Source: UBA8950 sp034411635
GTDB lineage: Bacteria; Chloroflexota; Anaerolineae; Anaerolineales; Villigracilaceae
Direction: 5' to 3'
NCBI GenBank assembly: GCA_034411635.1
Contig: DAOUML010000151.1
Span: 1-24,051, forward strand
DNA: 24,051 nt
Shown here: one piece after another, positions 1-7,493 of the stretch
Layout of the letters: every line of letters starts with the position of its first letter
How positions within the stretch are numbered: the first letter of the stretch is position 1
Program-made: the position numbers and the translations under genes
The notes under the pieces: generated by a model
What the model saw: only the letters and a program-made list of their open reading frames with translations
Databases searched by the model: none
Told to the model about the DNA's origin: nothing

Positions 1-92
1 TGTCCACGATGTTGTGATGGTTTCGGTTGTTAAAGTTCTGTCTACGATGTCTTGATGGTTTGCTTATAAAAATGTCCACGATGTCTTGATGG
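1..92. repeat. three ~20-bp direct repeats upstream of the glycan operon
   Basis: The 20-mer TGTCCACGATGTCTTGATGG occurs at 73-92, with near-identical copies at 1-20 (GTTGTG in place of GTCTTG) and 39-58 (one C-to-T change). Start-to-start spacing is 38 and 34 bp. Several spaced copies of a motif beginning TGT resemble the multi-repeat termini of some insertion sequences (IS21-like and others), so this may be an IS end whose body lies left of the window. A regulatory iteron array is the alternative. The last copy ends 26 bp before the preferred wecB start. Confidence 0.6.
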
Positions 93-118
93 ACGACAAC
101 TACCAGAAAGTAGTTAAT

Positions 119-1408
119 ATGAATCAGCCCCTGGTTATGACCATATTTGGCACACGCCCTGAGGCCATCAAAATGGCTCCAATCCTTTCGGAACTGGGCC
201 GGCATTCCGATATCAGTTCATGTGCTGTGGTTACAGCCCAGCACAGATCGATGCTTGATCAGGTACTCAGAATTTTTGAAATAAAGCCTGCTTATGATCT
301 TGATATTATGCAGCCGGGCCAATCACTGACCGACATCACCGCGCATACGTTGCAGAGCCTCGAGCGCATCATACGCCGCGCAAAACCCGACATGGTTCTG
401 GTGCAAGGCGATACAACAGCCGCCTTTGTTGGCGGTTTGGCAGCCTTTTATCACCAGATTCCCGTTGGTCATGTTGAATCTGGGTTGCGCACCCGCAATA
501 AATACAACCCCTTTCCTGAAGAAATCAATCGTCACTTTCTCAGTGTTCTGGCGGACCTGTGTTTTGCGCCCACCGCCACAGCCAGGCAGGCACTGCTTGT
601 AGACGGCGTGCCAGAAGAGCGCATCTTGGTAACGGGCAGCACGGTGATCGATGCCCTTTTGACGGCAATTGAGCAAGAGCATGAGTTCACTGTACCCGCT
701 TTGCGGCAAATTAATTTTGGGCTACCTCATAAGACTTTAGTCATCACCGCCCATCGTCGCGAGAGCCTGGGTGCTCCATTGGAAAACATTTGCTATGGAT
801 TGCGAGATTTGTTGTTGGCGCGGGATGACTTGCAGTTAATCTTCCCCGTACACCTAAACCCCAGAGTTCGTAATACGGTCTTCTCAATACTCGGCGGACT
901 GGAGCGGGCATTTCTCATCGACCCACTTGATTATCCAGATTCTATTCAACTCATGAAATGTGCCGACATCATCGTGACAGATTCGGGCGGAATTCAGGAA
1001 GAGGCCCCCACCCTGGGCAAACCTGTCCTGGTGATTCGCGCCACAACCGAACGGCTCGAAGCCATCGAAGCCGGCACAGCGCGTCTGATTGGCACCGAGC
1101 AATATAGCGTTGTCTCTGCGGTCTCCCAACTTTTGGATGACCCTATCGAATATGCGCGCATGCAACACACCGCCAATCCCTATGGCGATGGCCGCGCAGC
1201 GCAGCGGATTGTCGATTATATCCGTCATTTTTTCGGGTTGTTACCTGTTCGTCCAGCACCCTTTACCCCGACCAGACACTCGCCTAGTTTTTGGGTTGAA
1301 AGTGAAACCGCCCCGCGTCAGATAATCGATCTGGGCGAACCGCAATCGGAACAGTTCAGGGGTGAATGGGACTATCAAAGAAAGGTTGAATCTTATGCCG
1401 GGCGATAA
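119..1408 (+). CDS. wecB: UDP-N-acetylglucosamine 2-epimerase, non-hydrolysing (WecB)
   Basis: Interconverts UDP-GlcNAc and UDP-ManNAc in the cytoplasm, supplying ManNAc-type sugars for surface glycans. The N-terminal signature FGTRPEAIKMAP is present. Family motifs follow: GDTTAA (D98), HVESGLRT (E120), FPEEINR (E134), TAHRRES (H212) and TDSGGIQEEAP, matching the residues known for bacterial WecB catalysis and UDP binding. The ATG at 119 is preferred over an upstream TTG at 86, because the TTG lies inside the third direct repeat and the conserved signature begins soon after 119; no strong Shine-Dalgarno sequence is seen. From 119 the protein is 429 aa, about 50 longer than the usual ~370-380, because of a proline-rich, non-conserved tail. 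The end overlaps the next gene by 14 bp. Identification is secure; the start is less so. Confidence 0.95.
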   Translation: MNQPLVMTIFGTRPEAIKMAPILSELGRHSDISSCAVVTAQHRSMLDQVLRIFEIKPAYDLDIMQPGQSLTDITAHTLQSLERIIRRAKPDMVLVQGDTTAAFVGGLAAFYHQIPVGHVESGLRTRNKYNPFPEEINRHFLSVLADLCFAPTATARQALLVDGVPEERILVTGSTVIDALLTAIEQEHEFTVPALRQINFGLPHKTLVITAHRRESLGAPLENICYGLRDLLLARDDLQLIFPVHLNPRVRNTVFSILGGLERAFLIDPLDYPDSIQLMKCADIIVTDSGGIQEEAPTLGKPVLVIRATTERLEAIEAGTARLIGTEQYSVVSAVSQLLDDPIEYARMQHTANPYGDGRAAQRIVDYIRHFFGLLPVRPAPFTPTRHSPSFWVESETAPRQIIDLGEPQSEQFRGEWDYQRKVESYAGR

Positions 1409-2615
1409 GAGGGTATTGATTGTTGAGGAAAACAGCTCTGTACCACTAGACAAACGTGTTTGGTACGAGGCAACCACCTTGCGCGATGCTGGCTGGCAGG
1501 TAGCCGTGATTTGTCCGTCATCATCGCGCACGCCTGGCGGCGAACGAATTGACACCACGCACACCCCCGAAATTTTGGACGGGATCAGGGTGTACCGTTT
1601 TCCGATGGTTGAAGCGTGGCGGGGAATATTGAGCTACTTGCGTGAGTATGTGACTGCCTTCTGGGCCATTGCTGGTGTCTCATGGCGTGTGTGGCGCGAA
1701 CATCGCTTCGACGTTATCCATTTCTGCAATCCGCCAGACATCTTCTCTCCCATTGCCCTGTTCTACCGACTGTTAGGCGCGTCCGTTGTTTTTGACCACC
1801 ACGACTTGTTTCCAGAACTTGTGCTTTGGCGCTATCACGGTCTGGCTTCCCGAGTGTTCTATGCCGGGGCACGGATTGGGGAGTATCTATCCTTACACAG
1901 CGCCAATGTGGTGATTTCGACAAATGAATCGTATCGCCGCTTGGCCCTGGGGCGTGGACAGGTATCCCCGGAACGGGTTGTTGTTGTTCGCAATGGCCCC
2001 AAACAAGAAAATTTTATACCTGTTGAGCCGGTTCCGAATCTGAAGCGCGGATTCCCTTATATGGTTGCTTTTGCCGGTGTCATGGGTCCCGAAGATGGTG
2101 TGAATGAACTTTTGCAATCCATCCGCTATATTGTGCATGACCTTGGGCGGCGCGACATCCTTTTTGTTCTACTTGGCGATGGGTCTGCCAGGGCACAAGC
2201 CCAAGCAAATGCGGCAACCTGGGGTATCGAAGATGTCATAGATTTCCCCGGCATGATTCGCAATGATCTTTTATTGCGCCAATATCTCTGCACTGCGGAT
2301 GTTCTTCTTTCTCCAGAACCGCTGACACCGCTCAATCTTTGTTCCACGTTTATCAAAGTTGGCGAATATATGGCGCTGGGCAAACCCGTTGTGGCTTATG
2401 AACTTCCAGAGACGCGACACACAGCACAAGATGCGGCTGTCTACATCCAGCCCGGTGATACACAGGCATTCGGGCGCGCGATTATCGACCTGCTCGGCGA
2501 CTCGCCCCGCCGGCAGTATATGGGCGAGATTGGGCAAAAACGCATCAAGGAATATTTGAGTTGGGAACATCAGGAATGTGAACTGCTCCGGGCTTATACG
2601 ATTGCCACGCACTGA
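1395..2615 (+). CDS. glycosyltransferase, GT4 family (GT-B fold)
   Basis: Predicted cytoplasmic or membrane-associated sugar transferase acting on a lipid-linked glycan intermediate. The N-terminal half begins with VLIVEEN and contains DHHDLFPE (D134 onwards). The C-terminal nucleotide-sugar domain has FAGVMGPEDG, LLGDG, and an SPEPLTPLN ... KVGEYMALGKPVVAY block (E308, E324), typical of the WbuB-like branch of GT4. The ATG at 1395 is chosen over an upstream ATG at 1362 because AAAGAAAGG sits about 9 bp upstream and the conserved sequence starts directly after it; length is then 406 aa. It overlaps the end of wecB by 14 bp, suggesting translational coupling. The sugar donor and acceptor cannot be read from the sequence. 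Confidence 0.9.
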   Translation: MPGDKRVLIVEENSSVPLDKRVWYEATTLRDAGWQVAVICPSSSRTPGGERIDTTHTPEILDGIRVYRFPMVEAWRGILSYLREYVTAFWAIAGVSWRVWREHRFDVIHFCNPPDIFSPIALFYRLLGASVVFDHHDLFPELVLWRYHGLASRVFYAGARIGEYLSLHSANVVISTNESYRRLALGRGQVSPERVVVVRNGPKQENFIPVEPVPNLKRGFPYMVAFAGVMGPEDGVNELLQSIRYIVHDLGRRDILFVLLGDGSARAQAQANAATWGIEDVIDFPGMIRNDLLLRQYLCTADVLLSPEPLTPLNLCSTFIKVGEYMALGKPVVAYELPETRHTAQDAAVYIQPGDTQAFGRAIIDLLGDSPRRQYMGEIGQKRIKEYLSWEHQECELLRAYTIATH

Positions 2616-2638
2616 TTTATTTTTGCAAGGAGTTGGTA

Positions 2639-3511
2639 ATGAAGATGAACCGCAGATTGATTGTTACCGCCGATGATTATGGACTCTGTGATTCTGTGAA
2701 CCAAGCCATCGAAGCCTGCTTGGATGCTGGTACCATCTGCTCCACTTGTGTAATGACCAACATGCCGGATTATCACGACGCAGCACAACTCAGGCATCGT
2801 TTTCCAGACATGTCCGTTGGCATTCATTGGACCATGACGCAGGGCATGCCTGTTCTTTCCGCATCTAAAATACCCAGCCTGGTCAATGCTGATGGCATGT
2901 TTTATTCCAGGCCCCAATTCCTGCGCAAATGGCTTGCCAACCAGGTAAACATATCAGAACTCAAAGCCGAGTTTTTGGCCCAGATTCAACGCCTGCGCAA
3001 ACTGGTCGGTTTGCCCGATTTCTGGAACACACATCAGGATATACACATGTTGCCAGGGATGTTTAAAACCTGCGTATCGTTAGGGTTGGAGTTTGGTATC
3101 CCCGCCATGCGCTCTCACCGGCGGATTATGGTTTTTCGACATACAAGTCCAACACGCCACTACTTGCGCCACCCTATTTTTTGGCTCAAAGGCCTCGTCA
3201 TTTCTCAGTGGTCTCGACACGCCGAAACACAGGGTATGCGCATGCCAGATGGTAAAGTTTATTTGGGTGATTATGACATCAGGCGAGTTGACATTGAAAA
3301 AGCGATTGAGCGCCTGCCTTGGAAATCCATCAGTCGAGCCGCTGAGTTAGTCATCCATCCTGCAATGGAAATCGATGAAGCCCTGATGCCTACACTGAGA
3401 GATGCTCGTCTTCGTGAGTACCAGGTTTTTTCTGACCGCAGATTGGTTGATGGGCTATGCGAGCGCGATATCCAGATCGTAAGTTATGGAAGTCTTGAGC
3501 ATGGCCGATAA
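2639..3511 (+). CDS. YdjC/ChbG-family carbohydrate deacetylase
   Basis: Belongs to the YdjC-like metal-dependent deacetylases, which remove acetyl groups from N-acetylated sugars. Motifs seen from the ATG at 2639 (290 aa): TADDYGL near the N-terminus (D12, D13), GIHWTMT (H63, where many relatives have GLHLNLT), and HQDIHMLPG (H132, H136), which supply the metal and catalytic residues in the family. No signal peptide is visible, so action on a cytoplasmic sugar or lipid-linked precursor is likely. AAGGAG lies 6 bp before 2639, deciding that start over a TTG at 2633. It follows the glycosyltransferase after a 23-bp gap and overlaps the next gene. The substrate is unknown; context suggests an N-acetylated sugar of the glycan made by this operon. 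Confidence 0.88.
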   Translation: MKMNRRLIVTADDYGLCDSVNQAIEACLDAGTICSTCVMTNMPDYHDAAQLRHRFPDMSVGIHWTMTQGMPVLSASKIPSLVNADGMFYSRPQFLRKWLANQVNISELKAEFLAQIQRLRKLVGLPDFWNTHQDIHMLPGMFKTCVSLGLEFGIPAMRSHRRIMVFRHTSPTRHYLRHPIFWLKGLVISQWSRHAETQGMRMPDGKVYLGDYDIRRVDIEKAIERLPWKSISRAAELVIHPAMEIDEALMPTLRDARLREYQVFSDRRLVDGLCERDIQIVSYGSLEHGR

Positions 3512-4718
3512 TCATCTGAAACCGGCAATTGTCCTTGGATCCCATACGATGGGATTGGGAGTCATCCGCGCTCTGGGCAGCATGGGTATTCCGATTGTCG
3601 CTGTTTACTATGACCGCCACAAAGATATGGGCTATGTTTCAAAATATGTCACACATCAGGTTTATGTTCCGAACCCGGAACATGCTGAAGATGAGTTTCT
3701 GGCGTGTTTGCTGGATCTAGCGCCTCGCTTCGGTGGCAGTTTGTTACTGCCTGTCTCTGACGCCACACTCGTCACCACCTCACAGCGTAAAGAGATGCTT
3801 GCCCGTCACTACATCGTGGCCTGTCCCGAATGGGAAATCACCGAGAAATTGATCGACAAAAAATATACCTACGCCCTCGCAGATGCCGTTGGCGTGGCCG
3901 CCCCAAAAACCATCATTCCCCAATCCCGCGAGGATGTGGAACGCTACGGAAAGACGATTGCGTATCCCTGCCTGGTCAAACCTTCTCAGAGTCATCTGTT
4001 CTTCTCCCGTTTTGGGCGCAAGATGGTATCTGTTGAAAACCTGGAGCAGATGCTTGTCATTTATCAACAATCTGCCGATGCCGGTCTGGAAGTGACCCTG
4101 CAAGAAATCATCCCCGGTGATGACACGCACGTTGTCAACTACAACTCATATTTCTGGAATGGACAACCCCTGGTGGAGTTCACCGCCCAGCACGTGAGAA
4201 ATTCCCCGCCAGAATTTGGCTCGCCCTGCGTGGCAGTGAGCAAACACATCCCTGAAGTGCTGGAACCCGGGCGAAAAATCCTTCAGGTGCTGGGCTTCTA
4301 TGGATATTCTTGCACTGAATTCAAAAAAGATGCGCGTGACGGCATCTATAAATTGATGGAAGTCAATGGACGGCACAACCTTTCCACTTTGTTGGCGGTC
4401 AATTGTGGCATTAACTTCCCCTGGTTGCACTATCGCCACCTCATTGAGGGGGTTATCCCCGAGCAAACCCAATTTCGGGATGAATTTTTCTGGGTCGATA
4501 TGGAACGCGATCTGCCATTCATCCCCCAGCGGATTTTCAAACAAGGCGAAAGCCTGGCGCAAATTCTTGCGCCGTATCTCAACCCGCATGTCTCCGCTGT
4601 TTATGACTCGCAAGATCCCAAGCCTTTTTACAAACGTTACACCGACTTCAGCAAAAACGCTCTCGCTCGCTTATTTCAACATACCAGACAGATTGACCCT
4701 TCAAGGAGATTATCATGA
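3501..4718 (+). CDS. ATP-grasp ligase-like protein
   Basis: An ATP-grasp superfamily protein of the carbamoyl-phosphate-synthase-like type. It has an N-terminal Rossmann-like pre-ATP-grasp part (AIVLGSHTMGLGVIRALGSMG), then PCLVKPSQS with the ATP-binding Lys, LQEIIPGDD, and the metal-binding LMEVNGRHN block. Such enzymes form amide or ester bonds through an acyl-phosphate, usually ligating an amino acid or small amine. The ATG at 3501 has GGAAG 8 bp upstream; an in-frame ATG at 3486 is also possible. From 3501 it is 405 aa and overlaps the deacetylase by 11 bp. It ends in an ATGA overlap with the next methyltransferase. Inference: it adds an amino acid or similar group to the glycan or its precursor. 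The substrate is not identifiable. Confidence 0.85.
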   Translation: MADNHLKPAIVLGSHTMGLGVIRALGSMGIPIVAVYYDRHKDMGYVSKYVTHQVYVPNPEHAEDEFLACLLDLAPRFGGSLLLPVSDATLVTTSQRKEMLARHYIVACPEWEITEKLIDKKYTYALADAVGVAAPKTIIPQSREDVERYGKTIAYPCLVKPSQSHLFFSRFGRKMVSVENLEQMLVIYQQSADAGLEVTLQEIIPGDDTHVVNYNSYFWNGQPLVEFTAQHVRNSPPEFGSPCVAVSKHIPEVLEPGRKILQVLGFYGYSCTEFKKDARDGIYKLMEVNGRHNLSTLLAVNCGINFPWLHYRHLIEGVIPEQTQFRDEFFWVDMERDLPFIPQRIFKQGESLAQILAPYLNPHVSAVYDSQDPKPFYKRYTDFSKNALARLFQHTRQIDPSRRLS

Positions 4719-5503
4719 GAAAAGATGCCACCAATGTTGAGGAAGCTCGCCTGCAAGGAGTGCAAAGCATCGAGGATTATCCCAGTTTCCATGAACGACA
4801 TCGCATCTTCCCGGAGGTGTTTGCAGGCCGTAACCACAAACGCATTTTGGATGTCGCGGCTGGCGTTGGGTGCGCAGCGCGTCGAATTCGTGATAACTAC
4901 CCAACGGAGATAATCTGCAATGACGTTACCCCCACCTGTCTGCGCGTTCTGGAACAACAAGGGTTGCGCACCGTTTCCTTCGATATTGACGATGAATCTA
5001 CCGTTTTCCCGTTTCCCGATGGACACTTCGACGCTGTTGTTTCACTGGCAACCATAGAACACGTTATTTTTCTCGACCATCACTTGAAGGAAATTCGCCG
5101 TGTACTTGCGGATGATGGCTATCTTTACATCTCAACTCCCAATTATGCCGGGCTGGTGCATCTGCCATGTTACCTGTTGAAGGGAGAAAGTTTCCACAAT
5201 CCACTTAACGAAGGCTCCAAATACGAATTTTATGCACATGTCCGCTATTTCACGTTCAAGACTCTGCTCAATTTCGTAAGTTCGTTTGGCTTTACCTCGC
5301 TGGAAGTCTACCTGCCATTGCCTGCGGGCAGTTCCCACTACCAGGCATTGCAAGCCAAATCACCCATCAAAGCCTGGCTTTTTCGCTCCTCCATGCGGCT
5401 GCTCTACACGCTTGGGTCACCGCGCTGGGCATCCGAGCCAGTCATCTGCTTCCACAAAACCGACCAAAAACCATCCACCAAATATCGCAAGGTTGTGATT
5501 TAG
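4715..5503 (+). CDS. class I SAM-dependent methyltransferase
   Basis: A 262-aa methyltransferase of the Rossmann type. Motif I is ILDVAAGVG (D46 to G52), followed by an acidic strand region (IICNDVTP), then FDAVVSLATIEHV and the post-motif RRVLADDGYLYISTPNY, all typical of the Methyltransf_11/23 type found in glycan clusters. The start ATG has AAGGAG about 7 bp upstream and forms an ATGA overlap with the stop of the ATP-grasp gene, so translation is likely coupled. The C-terminal ~90 residues contain several hydrophobic and basic stretches without a recognised motif. A sugar or sugar-bound group is the likely substrate by context only. Confidence 0.88.
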   Translation: MRKDATNVEEARLQGVQSIEDYPSFHERHRIFPEVFAGRNHKRILDVAAGVGCAARRIRDNYPTEIICNDVTPTCLRVLEQQGLRTVSFDIDDESTVFPFPDGHFDAVVSLATIEHVIFLDHHLKEIRRVLADDGYLYISTPNYAGLVHLPCYLLKGESFHNPLNEGSKYEFYAHVRYFTFKTLLNFVSSFGFTSLEVYLPLPAGSSHYQALQAKSPIKAWLFRSSMRLLYTLGSPRWASEPVICFHKTDQKPSTKYRKVVI

Positions 5504-5523
5504 CGAGGAAGGATAGAATCGAC

Positions 5524-6561
5524 ATGGGCAATACTTCAATCCTTAAGTTATCACCCTCCGACCCCCGCTGGATTGCCTTTTTGGATTCCAGCCCAAGAGC
5601 AGGGATTTTTCACTACCCGGCCTGGTCACAATTGATGGCTGAATCTTATGGATACCGGCCTTTTATTGTTGCCCTGCAAACGGTTGAAGGCACACTCTCG
5701 GCGGCAGTGCCGTTGATGGAGATTAATAGCCCCATTACCGGTAAACGATGGGTATCTTTGCCCTTTTCAGATTACTGCTGGCCGCTTTATACCGGCGAAT
5801 CAACTCTCATAAAATTGACCAATAGCATTCTAAATCTTGCAGCAAATAATCAAATTTCCAGCCTTGAATTACGCGGAAAGTATCCAAACTTGCCCACGCT
5901 AAAAGTATCTTCTCGATACGTTATTCACGAGATAGACCTTACTCCTGGCGAGCAAACGGTTTGGAAGCGCACACACAGAATGCACAGGCGTAACATCAAA
6001 ATCGCACAAGAAAACGATGTCAGAATCAGGCTAGGGGAAACGCCAGAACACCTGGTTGATTTTTTTCGGCTGCATTCAACCACCCGCCGCCGCCAGGGGA
6101 TACCGATACAGCCCTGGAAATATTTCAAGACCATGCAGCATCTGCTTTTTGATAAAGGACACGGGTTTTTGCTCCTGGCATATCGACAGGGCTTATGTTT
6201 GGCCGGAGCAATTTTTCTTCAATCCAAAGAAACCCTCACCTACAAATATGGCGCATCCCTTGAAGATGGACTGAGATATCGCCCCAACAACCTGCTCATG
6301 TGGACGGCCATTCAAAAAGGTTGCGAAGAGAGTTTGAGCCGTTTCGATATGGGCCGCACTGACCTCGAAAACACCGGCCTGCGTGAGTTTAAAAGCCGTT
6401 GGGGTGCAAACGAAATGCCCCTGGTTTATACAAGACTCAACGGCCGAACCAATCACACTGACGATAGAAAAATAATGCATTATATGCACAGCGTCTTACA
6501 AAAATCCCCAACCTGGGTTTGCAGACTCGCAGGGGAATTACTCTATAAGCATTTTGGGTAG
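5524..6561 (+). CDS. FemAB / BioF2-like (GNAT-fold) acyltransferase
   Basis: A 345-aa protein with the layout of FemAB-type double-GNAT proteins: an N-terminal half with FHYPAWSQLMAESYGYRPF and PLMEI...VSLPFSDYCWP, and a C-terminal BioF2-type acetyltransferase domain with MHRRNIKIAQEN, LAGAIFL, TYKYGASLED, PNNLLMWTAIQKGCEESLSRFDMGRT and LREFKSRWGA. The family includes tRNA-dependent aminoacyl transferases of peptidoglycan bridges and the FemAB-like proteins found in exosortase-linked exopolysaccharide loci. GAGGAAGG lies about 11 bp upstream of the ATG; the gap from the preceding gene is 20 bp. With the ATP-grasp gene it suggests acylation or aminoacylation of the glycan, which is inference. 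Confidence 0.85.
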   Translation: MGNTSILKLSPSDPRWIAFLDSSPRAGIFHYPAWSQLMAESYGYRPFIVALQTVEGTLSAAVPLMEINSPITGKRWVSLPFSDYCWPLYTGESTLIKLTNSILNLAANNQISSLELRGKYPNLPTLKVSSRYVIHEIDLTPGEQTVWKRTHRMHRRNIKIAQENDVRIRLGETPEHLVDFFRLHSTTRRRQGIPIQPWKYFKTMQHLLFDKGHGFLLLAYRQGLCLAGAIFLQSKETLTYKYGASLEDGLRYRPNNLLMWTAIQKGCEESLSRFDMGRTDLENTGLREFKSRWGANEMPLVYTRLNGRTNHTDDRKIMHYMHSVLQKSPTWVCRLAGELLYKHFG

Positions 6562-6581
6562 TAAGAATAGGTCGAGGCAAA

Positions 6582-7490
6582 ATGAGTTCAAAAACCACCG
6601 GGTTACCCCCCACTTTTCATCCCCAACAGGCCAGCCGCATGTATGACGGAGTCGAATACAAAGATTTTTGGGATAACCCCGCCAAAATGCGGCTGGACAA
6701 TCTGGAAAAAGCGATTGTCCGGCAACTCCTACCTGCTTCAGGCCATCGCATTATTGATGTTGGTTGCGGCTATGGCCGCCTGGCCTGTTGTTATCTGGAG
6801 CGATTTGATCAAGTCGTGATGCTTGATGGCTCGATCACGCTCTTGCGGCAGGCGCAGGAAAATATTGGAGAAAGAGCCACCTACATAGCCGCCGACGCCA
6901 ATCGGCTGCCATTTCTCCCGGGTAGTTTCGATTGCGCCCTTATGATTCGTGTTTTTCACCACATCAACGATTCGCAGGCCATCCTTTCTGAAATGCAACG
7001 AATTCTCAGTAAAGGAGGAAATCTTATTTTCAACTACTGCAACAAACTGAGCGTCAGACAATTATTACAGTGGATACTACGCCTTAAACGCGAAAATCCA
7101 TTGACAACCGAACCAACAGGGATTGGCACGCGATTAATCAGCCACCACCCGGCTCATGTTGACCAATTACTAAAACAACATGGGTTTTACAGAACAAAAT
7201 ACCTGGGCGCAGGCATTCTGGATAAATTACCAGATAACTCTGAACACCTTTCACGGCTGGCGGAATCGCTTGCGCCGTTATTAGGGGTTATTAAACTGGC
7301 ACCCTGGATTAATTGCCGGGCAACTGTATCTTCAGAAGTTCCAATCAAAACCTGGCAGTATTTGGATGATATTCTTGTTTGCCCAGCATGTCATCAGGAA
7401 TTAACCCGTCAGATATTCACCTACCATTGTCGAGGTTGCCAAGATTCTTTCCCCGTCGAAAATGGCATCCTCGATTTTCGAATAGGATAA
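6582..7490 (+). CDS. class I SAM-dependent methyltransferase with C-terminal Trm112-like zinc ribbon
   Basis: A 302-aa protein. Motif I is IIDVGCGYG (D59 to G65), followed by VVMLDGS, AADANRLPFLPGSFDCALM, FHHINDS and RILSKGGNLIF, a clear SAM methyltransferase. The C-terminal ~40 residues are a separate Trm112-type element with paired cysteines CPAC (267-270) and CRGC (283-286), ending FPVENGILDF. GAGG is seen about 7 bp before the start. The gene sits 20 bp after the FemAB-like gene and 3 bp before the next, so it is part of the same operon. The related Trm112 ribbon normally activates methyltransferases as a separate subunit; here it is fused, as in some predicted glycan methyltransferases. 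The substrate is unknown. Confidence 0.87.
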   Translation: MSSKTTGLPPTFHPQQASRMYDGVEYKDFWDNPAKMRLDNLEKAIVRQLLPASGHRIIDVGCGYGRLACCYLERFDQVVMLDGSITLLRQAQENIGERATYIAADANRLPFLPGSFDCALMIRVFHHINDSQAILSEMQRILSKGGNLIFNYCNKLSVRQLLQWILRLKRENPLTTEPTGIGTRLISHHPAHVDQLLKQHGFYRTKYLGAGILDKLPDNSEHLSRLAESLAPLLGVIKLAPWINCRATVSSEVPIKTWQYLDDILVCPACHQELTRQIFTYHCRGCQDSFPVENGILDFRIG

Positions 7491-7493
7491 TTT

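Noticed and set aside
86..118. TTG at 86 as the start of wecB
   Set aside because: Lies in the third direct repeat, lacks a ribosome site and adds non-conserved residues; the ATG at 119 fits better.
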